DNA of 64,000 nt, taken from positions 2,914,001 to 2,978,000 of the forward strand of contig NZ_AP023087.1 in assembly GCF_045862395.1 (NCBI RefSeq), read 5' to 3'. This stretch comes from Marinicellulosiphila megalodicopiae. GTDB lineage: Bacteria > Pseudomonadota > Gammaproteobacteria > Pseudomonadales > Natronospirillaceae. The position numbers and the translations under genes are program-made. The notes beneath the pieces are model-generated. The model searched no databases, had not been told where the DNA came from, and worked only from the letters and a program-made list of their open reading frames with translations. Positions 62,691 through 64,000 of the stretch are shown here, piece by piece (the stretch's first letter is position 1; every line of letters begins with the position of its first letter).

Positions 62691-63418
62691 GTACACGTAC
62701 TTTAATCGCTAAAAATTTAGCAAAGACCTATTCCAAACGCCCGGTTGTTATTGATGTGTCTATTGAAGTTGAACAAGGGCAAGTTGTCGGTTTACTAGGT
62801 CCCAATGGTGCGGGGAAAACTACATGTTTTTATATGATAGTAGGTTTGGTGAATCAGGATAAAGGTCAAATTTTCATCAATAATATAGACATCAGTCAAC
62901 AACCAATGCATATTCGAGCTCAAAAAGGGCTAGGGTACTTACCTCAAGAAGCATGCGTTTTTAGAAAATTATCAGTTGAAGATAATATTTTAGCTATACT
63001 TCAAACAAGAAAGAATTTTAGTAAAACTGAACAAAAACAAAAGCTTGAATCATTATTGAATGAGTTTAATATTCAACATATACGTAAATCGCTTGGCATG
63101 GCATTGTCCGGCGGAGAAAGAAGACGGGTTGAAATTGCTCGTGCATTAGCGATGGATCCTGCATTTATTTTACTTGATGAACCCTTTGCAGGTGTCGATC
63201 CTATTTCTGTAAACGATATTAAAGATATCGTCAAACAATTAAGCAACAAAGGCATCGGTGTGTTAATTACTGATCATAATGTGCGAGAAACGCTTGATAT
63301 CTGTGAAAAAGCGTATATTGTCGGTAATGGTCACATTATTGCTAGTGGCGATGCAAACAGCGTTTTGCAAAACCAATTAGTTAAAGATATTTATTTAGGC
63401 GAACAGTTTACGTTGTAA
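62687..63418 (+). CDS. lptB: LPS export ABC transporter ATPase LptB
   Basis: This 243-residue ATPase powers lipopolysaccharide extraction with LptFG. Walker A is GPNGAGKTT, the signature LSGGERRRVEIARAL, and Walker B FILLDEPFAGVDP. The switch His is in ITDHNVRETLDIC. The IRAQKGLGYLPQEACVFRKL stretch is characteristic of LptB. lptFG are not in the window, as usual. rpoN follows after 21 bases. Confidence 0.97.
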   Translation: MSTRTLIAKNLAKTYSKRPVVIDVSIEVEQGQVVGLLGPNGAGKTTCFYMIVGLVNQDKGQIFINNIDISQQPMHIRAQKGLGYLPQEACVFRKLSVEDNILAILQTRKNFSKTEQKQKLESLLNEFNIQHIRKSLGMALSGGERRRVEIARALAMDPAFILLDEPFAGVDPISVNDIKDIVKQLSNKGIGVLITDHNVRETLDICEKAYIVGNGHIIASGDANSVLQNQLVKDIYLGEQFTL

Positions 63419-63439
63419 TCAGAGTAATTATAATAAAAT

Positions 63440-64000
63440 ATGAAAACTTCACTTCAATTAAAAATGGGCCAGCATCTTACGATGACTCCCCAGCTTCAAC
63501 AAGCCATCCGTTTATTACAACTTTCCACGCTCGATTTGCAACAAGAGATCCAACAAGTACTTGAATCCAATCCAATGCTTGAAGTAAATGACGAAGAGCC
63601 TTCTGCAAATAACAATGAACAAGATCAAAATTCACAAAAAAGTGCTGAAAATGAAATATCCGAACCCAATAAAATAGAAGAAACAGATTCACAATGGGAA
63701 GAAAATATCCCTGACGAATTAGCGGTTGATACTTCATGGGACGATATTTATCCAAATCTACCCACAAATATGTCAGCACCTTCTGGTGACGATATTAATT
63801 TTGATAGCTTTCGAAGTGAAACTGAGGATTTACAAGATCACTTATTTTGGCAATTAAACTTAACCCCGATGAATACTCGTGATCGAATCATTGCTGAATC
63901 GATAATTGAATCCTGTGGAAATGACGGATATTTAAAATCCACAATTGAAGAAATTTTCTCAGGCCTTTCAAATGAATTAAATGAAGAAGGTATGAATGAA
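63440..64000 (+). CDS. rpoN: RNA polymerase sigma-54 factor, N-terminal part
   Basis: A frame of 187 codons runs off the right edge. It opens MKTSLQLKMGQHLTMTPQLQ, followed by QAIRLLQLSTLDLQQEI. This is the region I signature of sigma-54, which contacts activators and the -12 element. An acidic Glu/Asp/Asn-rich region II follows, then the start of the core-binding domain (LQDHLFWQLNLTPMNTRDR). Position after lptB is conserved. The HTH and RpoN box lie outside the window. Confidence 0.96.
   Translation, partial: MKTSLQLKMGQHLTMTPQLQQAIRLLQLSTLDLQQEIQQVLESNPMLEVNDEEPSANNNEQDQNSQKSAENEISEPNKIEETDSQWEENIPDELAVDTSWDDIYPNLPTNMSAPSGDDINFDSFRSETEDLQDHLFWQLNLTPMNTRDRIIAESIIESCGNDGYLKSTIEEIFSGLSNELNEEGMNE

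Overview
The window is chromosomal DNA from an AT-rich, Gram-negative gammaproteobacterium, probably marine or halotolerant. The evidence is gene content and order: a Na+-pumping oxaloacetate decarboxylase (oadGAB), a cytochrome bc1 operon followed by sspAB, rplM-rpsI, clpS/clpA/cspD, fimV-truA, kdsD-lptCAB-rpoN and ibaG-murA-hisD. I cannot name the genus. Nearly everything is core chromosome. The only mobile-element trace is one decayed IS1595-type transposase. I see no CRISPR array and no tRNA gene, and the rRNA spacer also lacks tRNAs.

Layout. 1-2381 (minus): oadG-oadA-oadB, with oadB cut by the left edge. 2655-5359 (plus): leuA, a holD-like gene and rimI. 5561-7885 (minus): four overlapping genes for a lipoprotein, an exported protein, an ImmA/IrrE metallopeptidase and a two-helix membrane protein. 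Two simple-sequence repeats lie just upstream of them. 8083-9122: orphan cobS with a small membrane gene. 9778-11282: a ZntR-like MerR regulator and an SO_0444-type metal permease, with a clear MerR promoter. 11353-14828: a LacI-type regulator with three operators, a MATE exporter and an aldo/keto reductase. 14848-18862 (minus): a multi-PAS histidine kinase with an ethylene-receptor-like membrane domain, a single-domain response regulator and a REC-GGDEF protein. 19227-32056: ygiQ, a CBS protein, a DUF1653 protein, rluA, fadBA, an outer-membrane barrel, a DUF1499 protein, and parE/yqiA/truA. 32119-35082: fimV.

35266-41517 (minus): one rRNA operon with two promoters (16S-23S-5S). Beyond 5S lie two tandem copies of an undescribed structured RNA/terminator unit. 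Beyond those is a candidate RsmX/CsrB-like RNA with five GGA motifs. 41660-42796: IS remnant and unassigned sequence. 42818-50922: sspBA, petCBA, rpsI/rplM, clpA, clpS, cspD. 50984-58225: metG, etfBA, fabV, an SGNH-like protein, hisD. 58230-64000: murA, ibaG, a solitary mlaC, then kdsD-lptC-lptA-lptB-rpoN, with rpoN cut by the right edge.

How it fits together. The envelope genes (murA, mlaC, kdsD, lptCAB), beta-oxidation (fadBA, etfBA, fabV), respiration (bc1) and Na+ export (oad) describe an aerobic heterotroph. Several usual neighbours are missing from otherwise conserved clusters: mlaFED and mlaB, kdsC and hisG. The regions most worth following up are the post-5S RNA region, the ethylene-receptor-like kinase with its triplicated start repeat, and the repeat-flanked ImmA/IrrE operon.
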